Shown here one piece after another: positions 40,923-51,214 of a stretch of 64,000 nt of DNA. This DNA is from Bacteroidota bacterium. Its GTDB lineage: Bacteria > Bacteroidota > Bacteroidia > Chitinophagales > Chitinophagaceae. Below the pieces are notes generated by a model, which saw only the letters and a program-made list of their open reading frames with translations, searched no databases and was not told the origin of the DNA. The position numbers and the translations under genes were made by a program. The stretch lies in NCBI GenBank assembly GCA_016715505.1, contig JADJZY010000014.1:1-64000 (forward strand), read 5' to 3'. Each line of letters begins with the position of its first letter. The first letter of the stretch is position 1.

Positions 40923-43900
40923 CTATTCCTCATCATCGAATTGTAACAACTCTTTGCTGTTCATCAGGATTTCATATTCATCCTTACTACCAACAATGAT
41001 ATTGTCGAATTCTTTCATACCTGTACCAGCCGGAATTAAATTACCGGTGATGACATTTTCTTTCAGTCCCCACATGAAGTCAGACTTACCGGCAATCGCA
41101 GCTTGCGATAACACCTTGGTTGTTTCCTGGAAGGATGCCGCCGAAATCCATGAGAAGGTTCCCAAAGAGGCTTTGGTGATTCCCAATAAATTCGGACTGG
41201 AAGTTGCAGGTTGTGCATTACGATATTGAATCAATGTTTTGTCGTTACGACGCAATAATGAATTCTCTTCGCGAATTTCACGGAGGGTGGTAATTTGTCC
41301 GGGATGCATTTTATCGGAGCTACCGGCATCGGTTACAACGACTTTATCATAGATCCAGTCATTTTCATCCCCAAATTCTAATTTATCAACCACATCACCT
41401 TCGAGGAATTTCGTATCACCAGCATCTTCAATGGTTACTTTACGCATCATTTGTCGAACGATTACTTCAATGTGTTTATCATTGATTTTTACACCCTGTA
41501 ATCGATATACTTCCTGAATTTCATTCACCAAATACTCCTGAACAGCAAATGATCCTTTGATAGACAAGATATCTGAAGGCGTGATGCTTCCATCGCTCAA
41601 TGGGGTACCCGCTTTGATAAAGTCACCTTCCTGAACGATGATATGTTTGGTTAATGGAACCAGGTATTTTTTTATGATACCATCTTTACTTTCGATACTG
41701 ATTTCACGGTTACCACGTTTTACACCACCAAATCCTACAACACCATCAATTTCAGCAACTACGGCCGGATTGGATGGATTACGAGCTTCGAACAATTCGG
41801 TAACACGCGGAAGACCTCCGGTGATATCTCGTGAACGACCCATGATACGAGGAATTTTCACCAAGATCTGACCACTTTGGATGTTATCTCCATCATTGAT
41901 AATCAGGTGAGATCCAACAGGAACGTTGTACATTTTATTTTCCTTGCCTTCAACGAGGATCGCAGGAATACGTGTTTTATCTTTTGTTTCGATAATCACT
42001 TTTTCACGCATACCAGATTGTTCGTCAGCCTCTTCACGGAAGGTAATTCCTTCGATCACATTTTCAAATCTTACCTTACCATTGATTTCAGAAATGATTA
42101 CGGCATTGAACGGATCCCAAGAACAAATCTCATCACCTTTTTTCAGTTTCTGTCCGTTCTTTACTTTCAGGGTTGCACTATATGGAATTTCGTTGGTCAT
42201 TAATACCAGACCTTCATCATTCACGATACGCATTTCACCCATACGAGTAATGACGATCACCACTTCTTCACCTTCTTTATTGACATATTTGGTTGTACGA
42301 ACTGAATCAAATTCAATTTTACCATCAAACTTAGCTGTCAATTGCGATTCAATAGCAGAAGATCCGGCCACACCACCCACGTGGAAAGTACGTAAGGTTA
42401 ACTGAGTTCCAGGTTCACCGATGGATTGAGCGGCAATGATTCCCACAGCATCACCTGTTTGGGCCATTTTGCCATTGGCCAGATTTACACCATAACATTT
42501 GGCGCAAACACCACGTTTACTTTCGCAGGTTAATACCGAACGGATTTCAACGGTTTCAATGCCTGCTTTTTCGATGGCTTCGGCTTTATCATATTTAATT
42601 TCAACACCTGCTTCAATAATGAGGTTACCGTGTAAATCGATGACATCATGTAAAGAGGTTCTTCCAACAATACGATCTAACAATGGTTCTACTACATCAT
42701 CATTTTCTTTCAAGGCTGAAGTAGCGATACCACGCAGGGTTCCGCAATCTTCTTCCCGAATAATCACATCCTGGGCCACATCCACCAAACGACGAGTCAA
42801 ATAACCCGCATCCGCTGTTTTCAAGGCCGTATCCGCAAGACCCTTACGGGCACCATGGGTAGAGATAAAGTACTCCAATACGTTCAATCCATCTTTAAAG
42901 TTAGAAAGAATCGGATTTTCGATGATTTCAGAACCAGTACTACCGGATTTACGCGGCTTGGCCATCAATCCACGAATACCGGAAAGCTGTTTTACCTGTT
43001 GTTTACTACCACGGGCACCGGAATCCAACATCATATAAACAGAGTTAAACCCTTGTTTATCGTTGGCCATTTCACGGATAAGGGTTTCTGTTACCCTTGA
43101 ATCCACACGTGACCATACGTCGATGATTTGGTTATAACGTTCATTGTTGGTGATTAATCCCATGTTATAGTTATCCCAGATTTCATTCACCTCATCAGTT
43201 GCACCGCTCAACAATTGTTTTTCATATCCGGTACAATCAGATCTTCCGGGTTAAAGGACAATCCACCTTTGAAGGCTGTTCGGAAACCAAGTGTTTTGAT
43301 ATCATCGAGGAACTTCACCGTGGTTGGGATGTCGGTAAATTTGATCACATCACCGATGATATTTCTCAAAGATTTTTTGGTTAGTAACTCATTGATGAAA
43401 CCAACATTCTCAGGGGTATTTAAGTTAAAAATAACCCGACCAACTGTTGTTTCCAGCAATTGATTCACGATTTGTCCGTCCTCAGTCCGAACATTTACTT
43501 TTACTTTAATCCAGGCATGTAAGTCTACTTTGCCTTCGTTATGAGCAATGATCACTTCTTCCGGACTATAAAAAATCATACCACCGCCCTTTACAGGATC
43601 GCCTGGCATATCTTTTTTACCTTTTGAAATATAATAGAGACCCAAAACCATGTCCTGAGAAGGAAGGGTAATAGGTGTACCATTTTGTGGGTTGAGGATA
43701 TTGTGCGAAGCCAGCATTAATAACTGCGCTTCAAGAATTGCCGCATTGCTCAAAGGAACGTGAACGGCCATTTGGTCACCATCGAAATCCGCATTGAATG
43801 AAGAACACACGAGCGGGTGTAACTGAATGGCTTTCCCTTCAATCAATTTTGGCTGGAAGGCCTGAATCGACAAACGGTGAAGGGTTGGGGCACGATTCAA

Positions 43901-45236
43901 CATGACCGGATGACCTTTCAGAATATTTTCAAGGATATCCCAAACAACCGCTTCTTTTTTCTCTACCAATTTCTTGGCACTTTTAACGGTTTTTACAATT
44001 CCTCTTTCGATTAATTTACGGATGACGAATGGTTTGAACAACTCAGCCGCCATATCTTTTGGTAAACCACACTCATGCAATTTCAGTTCAGGGCCAACCA
44101 CGATCACCGAACGACCGGAGTAATCAACCCTTTTACCTAACAAATTCTGACGGAAACGACCTTGTTTACCTTTTAATACATCAGACAATGATTTCAGGGC
44201 ACGACCACCTTCTGCTTTTACGGCATTCGATTTACGTGAATTATCCATCAATGAATCGATGGCTTCCTGCAACATCCTTTTTTCATTCCTAAGGATTACT
44301 TCAGGCGCCTTGATTTCGAGCAAACGTTTTAAACGATTATTTCGAATGATTACTCGGCGATACAAATCATTCAAATCGGAAGTTGCGAAACGACCACCAT
44401 CTAATGGAACGAGTGGGCGTAATTCAGGTGGAATAACAGGAATATATTGCATCACCATCCACTCTGGTTTATTTTCGATATGCGAATTGGCTTCACGGAA
44501 GGCTTCCACCACTGATAAACGTTTCAGGGCTTCCGCTTTACGTTGTTGCGATGTTTCGAAGGCTGCTGCATTTCTTAATTCATAAGAAAGGCTATCCAGT
44601 TTAATGCGTGACAACAACATATGAATGGCATCTGCACCCATTTTAGCAATAAACTTGTTTGGATCATCATCGTGTAGCATTTGGTTTTCCTTCGGTAATT
44701 TTTCGAGGATATCCAAATACTCATCTTCTGTGAGAAGAGCCATGTAGGTATTTTCATTTTCCTTCATGGTGAGTGCAGAGCGAATCATAGAATCTGCTTC
44801 TCCGCCCTGAATCACACAATAACGCTCGTAGTATACGATCATCTCCAGTTTTTTGGAACTGGTACCGAGTAAGTAACCGATTTTATTCGGCAATGATTTA
44901 AAATACCAGATATGTACAACCGGAACAACCAATTTGATATGGCCCATCCGTTCACGTCGTACTTTCTTTTCTGTAACTTCTACTCCGCAGCGATCACAAA
45001 CGATGCCTTTGTAGCGAATACGTTTGTACTTTCCGCAATAACATTCGTAATCCTTGGTAGGACCGAATATTTTTTTCACAAAACAAACCATCTCTTTCTG
45101 GTTTGTAGGTACGGTAGTTAATGGTTTCAGGCTTGAGCACCTCACCAAAACTGCGGTCCAAGATAGAATCCGGGGAAGCCAGGGTAATCGTAATTTTATT
45201 AAACGACTTTGGCTTGTTGTCTTTTTTCAAACTCAT
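40923..45236 (-). CDS. rpoC: RNA polymerase beta' subunit (two frameshifts)
   Basis: About 1,437 codons. Two indels cut it into three frames: an extra A in the run 45070-45076 (join DGLFCEK-IFGPTKDYECYC) and a missing A at 43218-43222 (join PDMKK-QLLSGATDEV). The N-terminus MSLKKDNKPKSFNKITITLA, the zinc-finger cysteines (CYCGKYKR ... CDRCG), the catalytic magnesium loop NADFDGDQMAVH, the second zinc site (CESKRGVCAKCYG) and the trigger-loop region are all present, so the gene must be functional. It ends with TAG. Unusually, rpoB is not upstream: the 397 bp before the start lead to the divergent rplY gene. A strong terminator follows. Confidence 0.96.
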
Positions 45237-45546
45237 GGTTTTAAAAAACGTTTAGATTTTTTGAAATAAAAATTTGATGAAATCGTCAATTATCCATGAG
45301 GTCAACGTTGACCTCAAAAAAAAATTACCCCTGGCGGGAGGCCACTTAGCGCTTGTTGACCGGCATTTTGATACACATGATAAAGTGCAACCAAGCCCAT
45401 TGGTTGATGCTTGTCGGGAAGAGAATACAAAGACTGCTAAGTTAAGAGCCACTGATTTCAGGAGCGCAAATGTAGGTCAAAATGGTTGAAATCCCATATT
45501 TTTGGCCGCTTTTTTCTACATAACAAGCCCCAGAAGTTTATTCGGT
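45237..45546. other. Long rpoC leader, no rpoB
   Basis: This space upstream of rpoC contains no rpoB or ribosomal-protein gene. Visible features are an 18-bp perfect palindrome (45298-45315) and a minus-strand TACATTTG -7-like box (45477-45484), which would give a leader of about 235 nt for rpoC. A 66-aa minus-strand frame (45252-45452) lies in that leader without family resemblance. The leader may be regulatory. Confidence 0.5.
45298..45315. promoter_or_regulatory. 18-bp perfect palindrome upstream of rpoC
   Basis: GAGGTCAACGTTGACCTC is fully self-complementary and is followed by nine A on the plus strand. It lies 62 bp upstream of the rpoC start. It lacks a downstream T-tract in the rpoC direction, so an operator or RNA-structure role is more likely than termination. 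Confidence 0.5.
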
Positions 45547-45578
45547 TTTGGAATTTCGAGCTTGAAAGCCTACTTTTG
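45547..45578 (+). promoter_or_regulatory. Promoter of rplY
   Basis: -33 TTTG (45547-45550) and -7 TACTTTTG (45571-45578) are separated by 20 bp, an excellent Bacteroidota promoter. It gives a leader of about 50 nt before the ATG at 45634. Confidence 0.75.
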
Positions 45579-45633
45579 CCGCCCTTATTTAAATCATTAA
45601 AGACCGGAAGTCTATAAATCACCGCAAATTTTT

Positions 45634-46212
45634 ATGAAACAAGTTACAATTGAAGGACAACTCAGAAGCGAATTCGGCAAAAAAGTTTCCCGCCACATCC
45701 GTTCTGAGGGCAAAGTGCCTTGTGTAATTTATGGAGGGTCATCCAATGTGCACTTCACAACAACACACAAGGAACTCAAAGGGATTGTTTATACCCCTGA
45801 GTTCAAATTAGCCAACATTCAGGTAGACGGCAAATCGTATTCCTGCATTTTGAAGGCTTTACAATTTGACAAAATTACGGACGAAGTGACCCACATTGAT
45901 TTTCTGGAATTGGTTCCGGGCAAGCGATTAAACGCCAATGTGCCTTTACGTTTTACCGGACAATCAGTAGGGGTGAAAGAAGGTGGACGTTTTGTTGTTA
46001 AAATGAGCACCATTAATCTCCGCACAACACCTGAGCATTTAAAAGAAGCGATTGATGTTGATATCACGAATCTAGAAATTGGTAAAAACTTACGTGTTGA
46101 AGACATTCAATTGGAAAACACCGAAATCCTGCATAACAAACGTATTCCGGTAGCAGCCGTTGTAACCACCCGTGCGCTGAATCAAGCCGAAGCCGCTGAT
46201 GGTAAAAAATAA
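45634..46212 (+). CDS. rplY: 50S ribosomal protein L25/Ctc
   Basis: A 192-aa L25 of the long (TL5/Ctc) type that binds 5S rRNA. The N-terminal L25 domain (QVTIEGQLRSEFGKKVSRHI, GKVPCVIYGG) and the C-terminal beta domain (HIDFLELVPGKRLNANVPLR, GVKEGGRFV, AIDVDITNLEIGKNLRVEDI) are complete. The usual neighbour pth is absent. It has its own promoter and a very strong terminator, so it is monocistronic. The frame is intact. Confidence 0.95.
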   Translation: MKQVTIEGQLRSEFGKKVSRHIRSEGKVPCVIYGGSSNVHFTTTHKELKGIVYTPEFKLANIQVDGKSYSCILKALQFDKITDEVTHIDFLELVPGKRLNANVPLRFTGQSVGVKEGGRFVVKMSTINLRTTPEHLKEAIDVDITNLEIGKNLRVEDIQLENTEILHNKRIPVAAVVTTRALNQAEAADGKK

Positions 46213-46230
46213 TTTTTATTGACTTCTTAA

Positions 46231-46267
46231 AGAGAGCGATCCGCCTTCGGCGGATCGCTCTCTTTTT
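46231..46267 (+). terminator. Strong terminator after rplY
   Basis: AGAGAGCGATCCGCC (46231-46245) pairs perfectly with GGCGGATCGCTCTCT (46249-46263), 15 bp with a 3-nt loop, followed by a T-tract to 46267. It begins 19 bp after the rplY stop and probably also stops transcription from the convergent hutI side. Confidence 0.9.
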
Positions 46268-46353
46268 ATACCCTTCGCAGAATGACTCTTAAAATAATCA
46301 GTTATTCAAAAAAGTCAAATGGATAAAATGTCTGAATGACTCAATAACTAGGC

Positions 46354-47586
46354 TTAGCGAGCAAATACTACCCTTTCAATCAAATTTGCACCAAAAGCAT
46401 AAGGCAAGTAGGCCGGCCCACTGATTGGTTTCGTGATGATAAAACTGGCTTTCTTGCCACGGGCAATGCTTCCCATCTGATGGCTTAATTCTAAAGCCGC
46501 CGCTCCATTGAGGGTGCAAGCATTGATGGCTTCTTCCGGCGTCATGCGCATCTGGGTACAAGCTAATGTGAGCAAAAAATTCATATTTCCTCCAGGACAA
46601 GAACCGGGATTATAATCACTGGCTAAGGCAACCGCTACCCCGGCATCAATCAATTTTCGGGCGGGTTGATAATGCATGGCCAGGAAAAAAGCCGCTCCGG
46701 GTAAAAGCGTTGCAATCGTATCGGAATGCTGCAGGCAGGCTACTTCCTCATCATCCATGGTTTCAAGATGATCCACACTGATTGCATCATACTTTACACC
46801 CACCTGCACGCCCCCACTGTTGTATAATTGATTGGCATGAATTTTTGGTTTTAACCCATATTTACTGCTTGCTTCAAGTAATTGCGCCGTCTCTTCTGCA
46901 CTAAAGAATCCCTTCTCACAAAATACATCCATGTAGTCGGCAAGACCTTCATCGGCAATTTGTGGCAACATTTCCTGAATGATAATATCCAAATATGCCT
47001 GGTGGTTTTCTCTGAATTTCAGGGGATAGGCATGCGCACCTAAAAAAGTTGCTTTCACCGGAATACCGGCAGTTTCTTTGATTCGCCGGATTACCCGGAG
47101 CATCTTTATTTCTGCTTGTGTATTTAACCCATATCCGCTTTTTATTTCAATGGCACCGGTGCCCAGGTTTTCACCCTCCTCTAATCGAGCCATTGCCTGA
47201 TCATATAAAAATCCTTCATCTGCTTCGTTCAGTTTACGCGCTGAATTTAAAATTCCTCCTCCTCTTTGCGCTATTTCTTCATAACTCAATCCATGTATCC
47301 GATCTACGAATTCTTGTTCACGGCTGTGGGCAAAAACCAAGTGTGTATGCGAGTCGACCCAAACCGGCAAGACCGAAGCCCCTCTTAGATTCTCTTCACG
47401 ATCATACGGTTTGTCAGGTAAATTTTCCATGCTCCCGAAATCCAGGATGAATTGTCCGTCGGTCAACAGCCAGGCCTCTTCGATCATTGGCAGTACTTTC
47501 ATTTCTGCCCCTTTAACGATTTTTTTTTGCGCCGCATCCTCTTCGATGCCGATTAAATGTTTGATATTTGAATACAAGGTAAGCAT
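46354..47586 (-). CDS. hutI: Imidazolonepropionase
   Basis: A 410-aa amidohydrolase that hydrolyses imidazolone-5-propionate to N-formimino-L-glutamate in histidine degradation. Metal-binding DSHTHLVFAHSREQEF (HxH), the GGGI loop, KSGYGLN, ATFLGAHAYP, KIHANQL, SVDHLE and ASDYNPGSCPGGNM are all diagnostic and complete. No other hut gene (hutH, hutU, hutG) is adjacent in this window. A -7-like TACATTTG (47591-47598) lies 4 bp before the start codon, which would give an almost leaderless transcript. It is divergent from aroC. Confidence 0.96.
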   Translation of the reverse strand: MLTLYSNIKHLIGIEEDAAQKKIVKGAEMKVLPMIEEAWLLTDGQFILDFGSMENLPDKPYDREENLRGASVLPVWVDSHTHLVFAHSREQEFVDRIHGLSYEEIAQRGGGILNSARKLNEADEGFLYDQAMARLEEGENLGTGAIEIKSGYGLNTQAEIKMLRVIRRIKETAGIPVKATFLGAHAYPLKFRENHQAYLDIIIQEMLPQIADEGLADYMDVFCEKGFFSAEETAQLLEASSKYGLKPKIHANQLYNSGGVQVGVKYDAISVDHLETMDDEEVACLQHSDTIATLLPGAAFFLAMHYQPARKLIDAGVAVALASDYNPGSCPGGNMNFLLTLACTQMRMTPEEAINACTLNGAAALELSHQMGSIARGKKASFIITKPISGPAYLPYAFGANLIERVVFAR

Positions 47587-47627
47587 GCGACAAATGTAAT
47601 GGTTTGCCTTTTAGTTTTTTATCGGGC

Positions 47628-48719
47628 ATGAATACAATTGGTACACTTTTTAAAATCACTTCATTTGGCGAATCACATGGTCCGCTTGTAGGTTGTGTCA
47701 TTGATGGATGCCCTGCCGGATTTAAGCCGGATATCGAAAGAATGCAAAAGGCGGTCAATCTCCGAAAAACAGGTCAAAACGCACATGCTTCTCAACGGCT
47801 CGAAGAAGATCAAATTCAAATTGTTTCCGGCCTTTTTGAAGGTCGGTGTACAGGAAGTCCGCTATGTATTTTAATCCAAAATCAGGATAGTCGCCCACAG
47901 GATTATGAAAATTTAAAAGAAGTATTCCGACCCAATCATGCGGATTATTCCTATCAACAGAAATATGGTTTCCGCGATCATCGTGGCGGCGGCCGTAGTT
48001 CGGTACGAATTACCGTCCCATTAGTTGCTGCCGGAAATCTGGCCTTACAAATATTGGAATCATTGGCCTCTGTTCAAATTCATTCATACGTTTCTGCTAT
48101 AGGTGGCATCCAAATTCCATCTCGTTTTCATTCCAATCAAATTGACTGGGAAGAATTGTACCAACATCCTCTACGTGTTCCGATTCATCCACTACGGAAT
48201 GATATGGAAGAACGGGTGAACGCCTGTTTACAGCAAGGAGATACCTTGGGAGGATGCATTCAGGTTTTGGTGAATGGCGTTCCCGCCGGATGGGGAGAAC
48301 CTATATTTGGAAAATTACAAGCCGCTTTGGCGCATGCGATGATGAGTATTCCCAGCGTAAAAGCATTTGAATATGGTGATGGTTTTGAAAGTGCAACTCA
48401 GAGCGGAAGTTTTCACAATGATTCTTTCATTACCGAAGAAGGACATATTCGCACTGCCAGTAATCGCAGTGGTGGAATACAAGGTGGCATCAGCAATGGC
48501 GAAGAAATCCATTTCCGAATTGGCTTCAAGCCCATATCCAGTATTCGTTCCACCCAAAAAACAGTTAACAAGGAGGGCATCGAAGTGGATTTAAACATCA
48601 CCGGACGTCATGACGTGTGTGCAGTGCCGCGTGCAATACCTATCGTTGAGGCATATACTGCCTTTACCCTTCTGGACGCCTGTTTGCAACAACAATCTAA
48701 AAACCATCAAAAACTTTAA
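47628..48719 (+). CDS. aroC: Chorismate synthase
   Basis: A 363-aa full-length enzyme that converts 5-enolpyruvylshikimate-3-phosphate to chorismate using reduced FMN. Signatures: GTLFKITSFGESHGPLVGCV, RKTGQNAHASQRLEEDQIQI, RPNHADYSYQQKYGFRDHRG followed by GGRSSVR, SNRSGGIQGGISNGE and RHDVCAVPRAIPIVEA. The start MNTIGTLFK at 47628 matches the family; an ATG at 47604 only adds a short extension. The next gene starts 1 bp after the stop. Confidence 0.97.
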   Translation: MNTIGTLFKITSFGESHGPLVGCVIDGCPAGFKPDIERMQKAVNLRKTGQNAHASQRLEEDQIQIVSGLFEGRCTGSPLCILIQNQDSRPQDYENLKEVFRPNHADYSYQQKYGFRDHRGGGRSSVRITVPLVAAGNLALQILESLASVQIHSYVSAIGGIQIPSRFHSNQIDWEELYQHPLRVPIHPLRNDMEERVNACLQQGDTLGGCIQVLVNGVPAGWGEPIFGKLQAALAHAMMSIPSVKAFEYGDGFESATQSGSFHNDSFITEEGHIRTASNRSGGIQGGISNGEEIHFRIGFKPISSIRSTQKTVNKEGIEVDLNITGRHDVCAVPRAIPIVEAYTAFTLLDACLQQQSKNHQKL

Positions 48720-48720
48720 T

Positions 48721-49311
48721 ATGAACTTTCGCGTAAAAATATTGAACGCCTGCCTGATAGCCATTGCCTTGTTGGCACTATCGCCTATGGATATTTTGGC
48801 ACAACAGAAAAAGAAGTCGGCTAAAAAAACACCCAAAAAGACTGAAACTGAAGCCCCAAATTTTAGTGCGAATTACGAAAAACCCAAAGCCGCACCGGGT
48901 GCACCCTTATTGGAATTTAATGTGGTTGGGCATGATGAAAAATTATATTACTCCAGAGATATTCCTTTTGGCAAACCGGTCGTATTGGTGTTGTTTAATC
49001 CGAGTTGCGGACATTGTGCGGAAGTGGCTCAAAAAATAAAAGCCCATATCAATCAATTTCTGGATGTACAATTTGTGTTTATCACCGGTTTAAATTTACT
49101 GGGCGAACTAAAAACTTTTGCAGAGAGCACTGGTATTCATGATCAAAAAAATATCATTGTTTCGGCCGACAACTCGGATGTGACCAAAGAAATTTTTGAA
49201 TATAAAGGCATCCCGCAAATCATGGTTTACAATAAGGATCATTTTTTGCAAAAAACTTTTTATAAAGAGGTTGACACCGATAGCCTTCGATTTTATCTGA
49301 ATAAAATGTAA
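48721..49311 (+). CDS. Secreted thioredoxin-fold protein
   Basis: A 196-aa exported protein. A signal peptide (MNFRVKILNACLIAIALLAL...LAQQ) and a basic Lys/Pro linker are followed by a TlpA/redoxin-like thioredoxin domain with the active site NPSCGHCAE (CxxC = CGHC), the central strand VVLVLFNP and the cis-Pro strand GIPQIMVYNKDHFL. Likely a periplasmic disulphide or redox protein. It follows aroC by 1 bp, so it may be co-transcribed, but no functional link is evident. Confidence 0.85.
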   Translation: MNFRVKILNACLIAIALLALSPMDILAQQKKKSAKKTPKKTETEAPNFSANYEKPKAAPGAPLLEFNVVGHDEKLYYSRDIPFGKPVVLVLFNPSCGHCAEVAQKIKAHINQFLDVQFVFITGLNLLGELKTFAESTGIHDQKNIIVSADNSDVTKEIFEYKGIPQIMVYNKDHFLQKTFYKEVDTDSLRFYLNKM

Positions 49312-49320
49312 TTTACAGCC

Positions 49321-49992
49321 ATGTTTTTTCCTATTGGCGACGACAATGTCAAAGGCCATAGCAAACCGATTCTGAACTACCTCTTCATTATCGTTCATGT
49401 GGCGGTATTCTTTTACGAATTCAGTTTACCTGAAGCTGCATTAAACCAATTCATTTTTACCTATGGCAGTATTCCAGCTGAAATCACTTCCTTTCAAGAT
49501 TTGTATACCTTATTTACCTGTATTTTTTTACATGGCGGATGGATGCATTTGTTGGGAAACATGCTTTTCCTTTGGGTTTTTGGCGACAATATTGAAAGTA
49601 GTATTGGTTCATTTCGTTATTTCATCTTTTATGTGGGTGGAGGAGTTATTGCTTCCCTGGCCCATGCCTTTTTAAGTCCGGGCAGTCAGGTGCCCTGTGT
49701 AGGCGCTTCTGGAGCCATTGCAGCTTGTTTGGGTGCCTATCTGGTGATGTATCCGGGTTCGAGGGTTCGGATTTTGTTTATTCTTTTTCTGACCACTTTC
49801 CGGGTATCGGCCATTTATTTTCTGGGATTCTGGATTATCCAGCAATTGGTATCGGGTGTTGGCACCCTGAGCACAGCTGCAGCCGAGAGTGCCGGCGTAG
49901 CTTATTGGGCTCATATTGGCGGCTTTGTATTCGGTGTTATTGCGGGTTTCATTTTACGCGGACAAGTAAAAGAATTACACCAACATGCCTGA
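49321..49992 (+). CDS. Rhomboid-family intramembrane serine protease
   Basis: A 223-aa polytopic protein with six or so hydrophobic segments. The rhomboid core is visible: HGGWMHLLGNMLFLWVFGDN in the second helix region, the catalytic Ser in GASGAIAACLGAY, and the catalytic His in YWAHIGGFVFGVIAG. Cleaves transmembrane substrates within the bilayer; the substrate is unknown. It starts 9 bp after the thioredoxin-fold gene and overlaps the next small gene by 8 bp, which suggests one transcript. Confidence 0.93.
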   Translation: MFFPIGDDNVKGHSKPILNYLFIIVHVAVFFYEFSLPEAALNQFIFTYGSIPAEITSFQDLYTLFTCIFLHGGWMHLLGNMLFLWVFGDNIESSIGSFRYFIFYVGGGVIASLAHAFLSPGSQVPCVGASGAIAACLGAYLVMYPGSRVRILFILFLTTFRVSAIYFLGFWIIQQLVSGVGTLSTAAAESAGVAYWAHIGGFVFGVIAGFILRGQVKELHQHA

Positions 49993-50260
49993 TTCGAAAC
50001 GAGCACTTCTGTTAGAGGATATTCTGACATCCTATGTGCATCATAAACACTTACAGCATGAATATCGTAAATACGCCATTTGGTTAAGTCTATTGTTTTT
50101 TCTACCGGGATGGATTCTGTTTCATATTTCTCTGATTCATCGCAGAAAAATGTTCAAGTTGCGTAAAGAATTTATACAACATCTGCATGCCGGTCAAGGA
50201 GAAGCAGCACAAGATGGCGATGTAATTTCTTCGTTGCGATATCGATTCTATATGTTGTAA
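49985..50260 (+). CDS. Small single-pass membrane protein
   Basis: A 91-aa protein overlapping the rhomboid stop. An N-terminal basic helix (KHLQHEYRKYAIW) is followed by one membrane segment (about residues 29-46) and a positively charged cytoplasmic tail (HRRKMFKLRKEFIQHLHA). I do not recognise the family. The overlap supports translational coupling to the rhomboid. Confidence 0.55.
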   Translation: MPDSKRALLLEDILTSYVHHKHLQHEYRKYAIWLSLLFFLPGWILFHISLIHRRKMFKLRKEFIQHLHAGQGEAAQDGDVISSLRYRFYML

Positions 50261-50387
50261 TACATCTCCATTTCCGATTTCATTGCCGATGTCATTGCCG
50301 TTGTCACAATTACATAAAGTTGAAATTGTTCTATCAAAGCGATATCAAGGGGAAAAACTATTGGGGAATTTTCTGTTTGGGATTCTT

Positions 50388-50726
50388 TCAGAACTGCTTG
50401 TCATTTAATTTAGGATTGGACAAATGTCGCTCGGCATCTCGTTCAGTCTTTTTCTCAAAATTCTTCTTCATCGCTGCTTCCAAATCCACTTCGCACTGAT
50501 TGGCGAGCGCAGTGAGTACCCATAAAACATCCGCCATTTCATCGGCCAGATTTTTGGATTCTTCTTTCTTTTTCAAACTTTGTTCGCCGTATGTCCTGAC
50601 CATAATCCGTGAAACTTCACCTACCTCTTCCATCAGTATTCCTAGGTTCGTTAATGGATCAAAATACCGAACACCATGGGTTTTAATCCATGCGTCCACT
50701 TGTTGTTGTAATTCCTTCAGTTGCAT
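50388..50726 (-). CDS. MazG-like nucleotide pyrophosphohydrolase
   Basis: A 112-aa all-alpha NTP pyrophosphohydrolase. The metal-binding helices are present: ILMEEVGEVSRIM (EExxE) and LADEMADVLWVLTALAN (ExxD). Enzymes of this size class hydrolyse dNTPs to dNMP and PPi for pool cleaning. Its start follows the dtd stop directly, so the two form a minus-strand pair of nucleotide or translation quality-control enzymes. Confidence 0.88.
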   Translation of the reverse strand: MQLKELQQQVDAWIKTHGVRYFDPLTNLGILMEEVGEVSRIMVRTYGEQSLKKKEESKNLADEMADVLWVLTALANQCEVDLEAAMKKNFEKKTERDAERHLSNPKLNDKQF

Positions 50727-51179
50727 TTATTCTTTGTTTTTGCTATCGATGATAATCGTTACCGGACCATCATTGATGAGTTGAACCTGCATATCAGCAC
50801 CAAAAATACCGGTCCCGATTTTTTTCTGCAGATTCGATTCCAGTGCTTGAATCATTTTCTCATACAAAGGTATGGCCTGTTCGGGTCGGGCAGCGCGAAT
50901 AAAAGAAGGTCGATTTCCTTTTTTGGTAGAAGCATGTAAGGTAAATTGACTGATCAATAAAAGATCGCCCTGAATATCTTCCAAACTTAAATTCATCAAA
51001 CCTTGTGCGTCGCTAAAAATTCGCATACGCATGATTTTTGCACATAACCATTCGATATCTTCATCCTGATCAAGTTCTTCGATTCCCAATAAAACCAGGA
51101 GTCCTTGTTTAATTTGACTTCTCAGTTGTCCATCAATATGTACACTTGCCTGACTAACCCTTTGTATCACTGCCCGCAT
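50727..51179 (-). CDS. dtd: D-aminoacyl-tRNA deacylase
   Basis: A 150-aa DTD that removes D-amino acids from mischarged tRNA. N-terminal MRAVIQRVSQASVHIDGQ, the active-site SQFTLHASTKKGNRPSF and the cis-Gly-Pro motif NDGPVTI near the C-terminus are all intact. Full length. First gene of a pair with the MazG-like gene; divergent from arfB. Confidence 0.96.
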   Translation of the reverse strand: MRAVIQRVSQASVHIDGQLRSQIKQGLLVLLGIEELDQDEDIEWLCAKIMRMRIFSDAQGLMNLSLEDIQGDLLLISQFTLHASTKKGNRPSFIRAARPEQAIPLYEKMIQALESNLQKKIGTGIFGADMQVQLINDGPVTIIIDSKNKE

Positions 51180-51187
51180 AATTCTCT

Positions 51188-51195
51188 TATCTTTG
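51188..51195 (+). promoter_or_regulatory. -7 box of arfB
   Basis: TATCTTTG fits TAnnTTTG and lies 19 bp before the ATG at 51215. A TTTG at 51161-51164 is 23 bp upstream, slightly long for a -33 element. It lies in the dtd/arfB divergent gap. Confidence 0.45.
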
Positions 51196-51214
51196 ATTGC
51201 TGAATTTAAAAGTA

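Noticed and set aside
43208..45148. Programmed frameshifting or split subunits of rpoC
   Set aside because: Both breaks are in A/T homopolymers, lack slippery-site structure, and match the error pattern of the whole window.
45252..45452. 66-aa minus-strand frame upstream of rpoC
   Set aside because: No recognisable family; it crosses the perfect palindrome and an A9 run. Left as a possible leader peptide only.
48591..48836. Minus-strand frame opposite the aroC 3' end
   Set aside because: Shadow of aroC and of the thioredoxin-fold gene.
50270..50325. Short tandem-like CATTGCCG(A/T)TGT units
   Set aside because: Only two imperfect copies; too little for a repeat array or a regulatory site.
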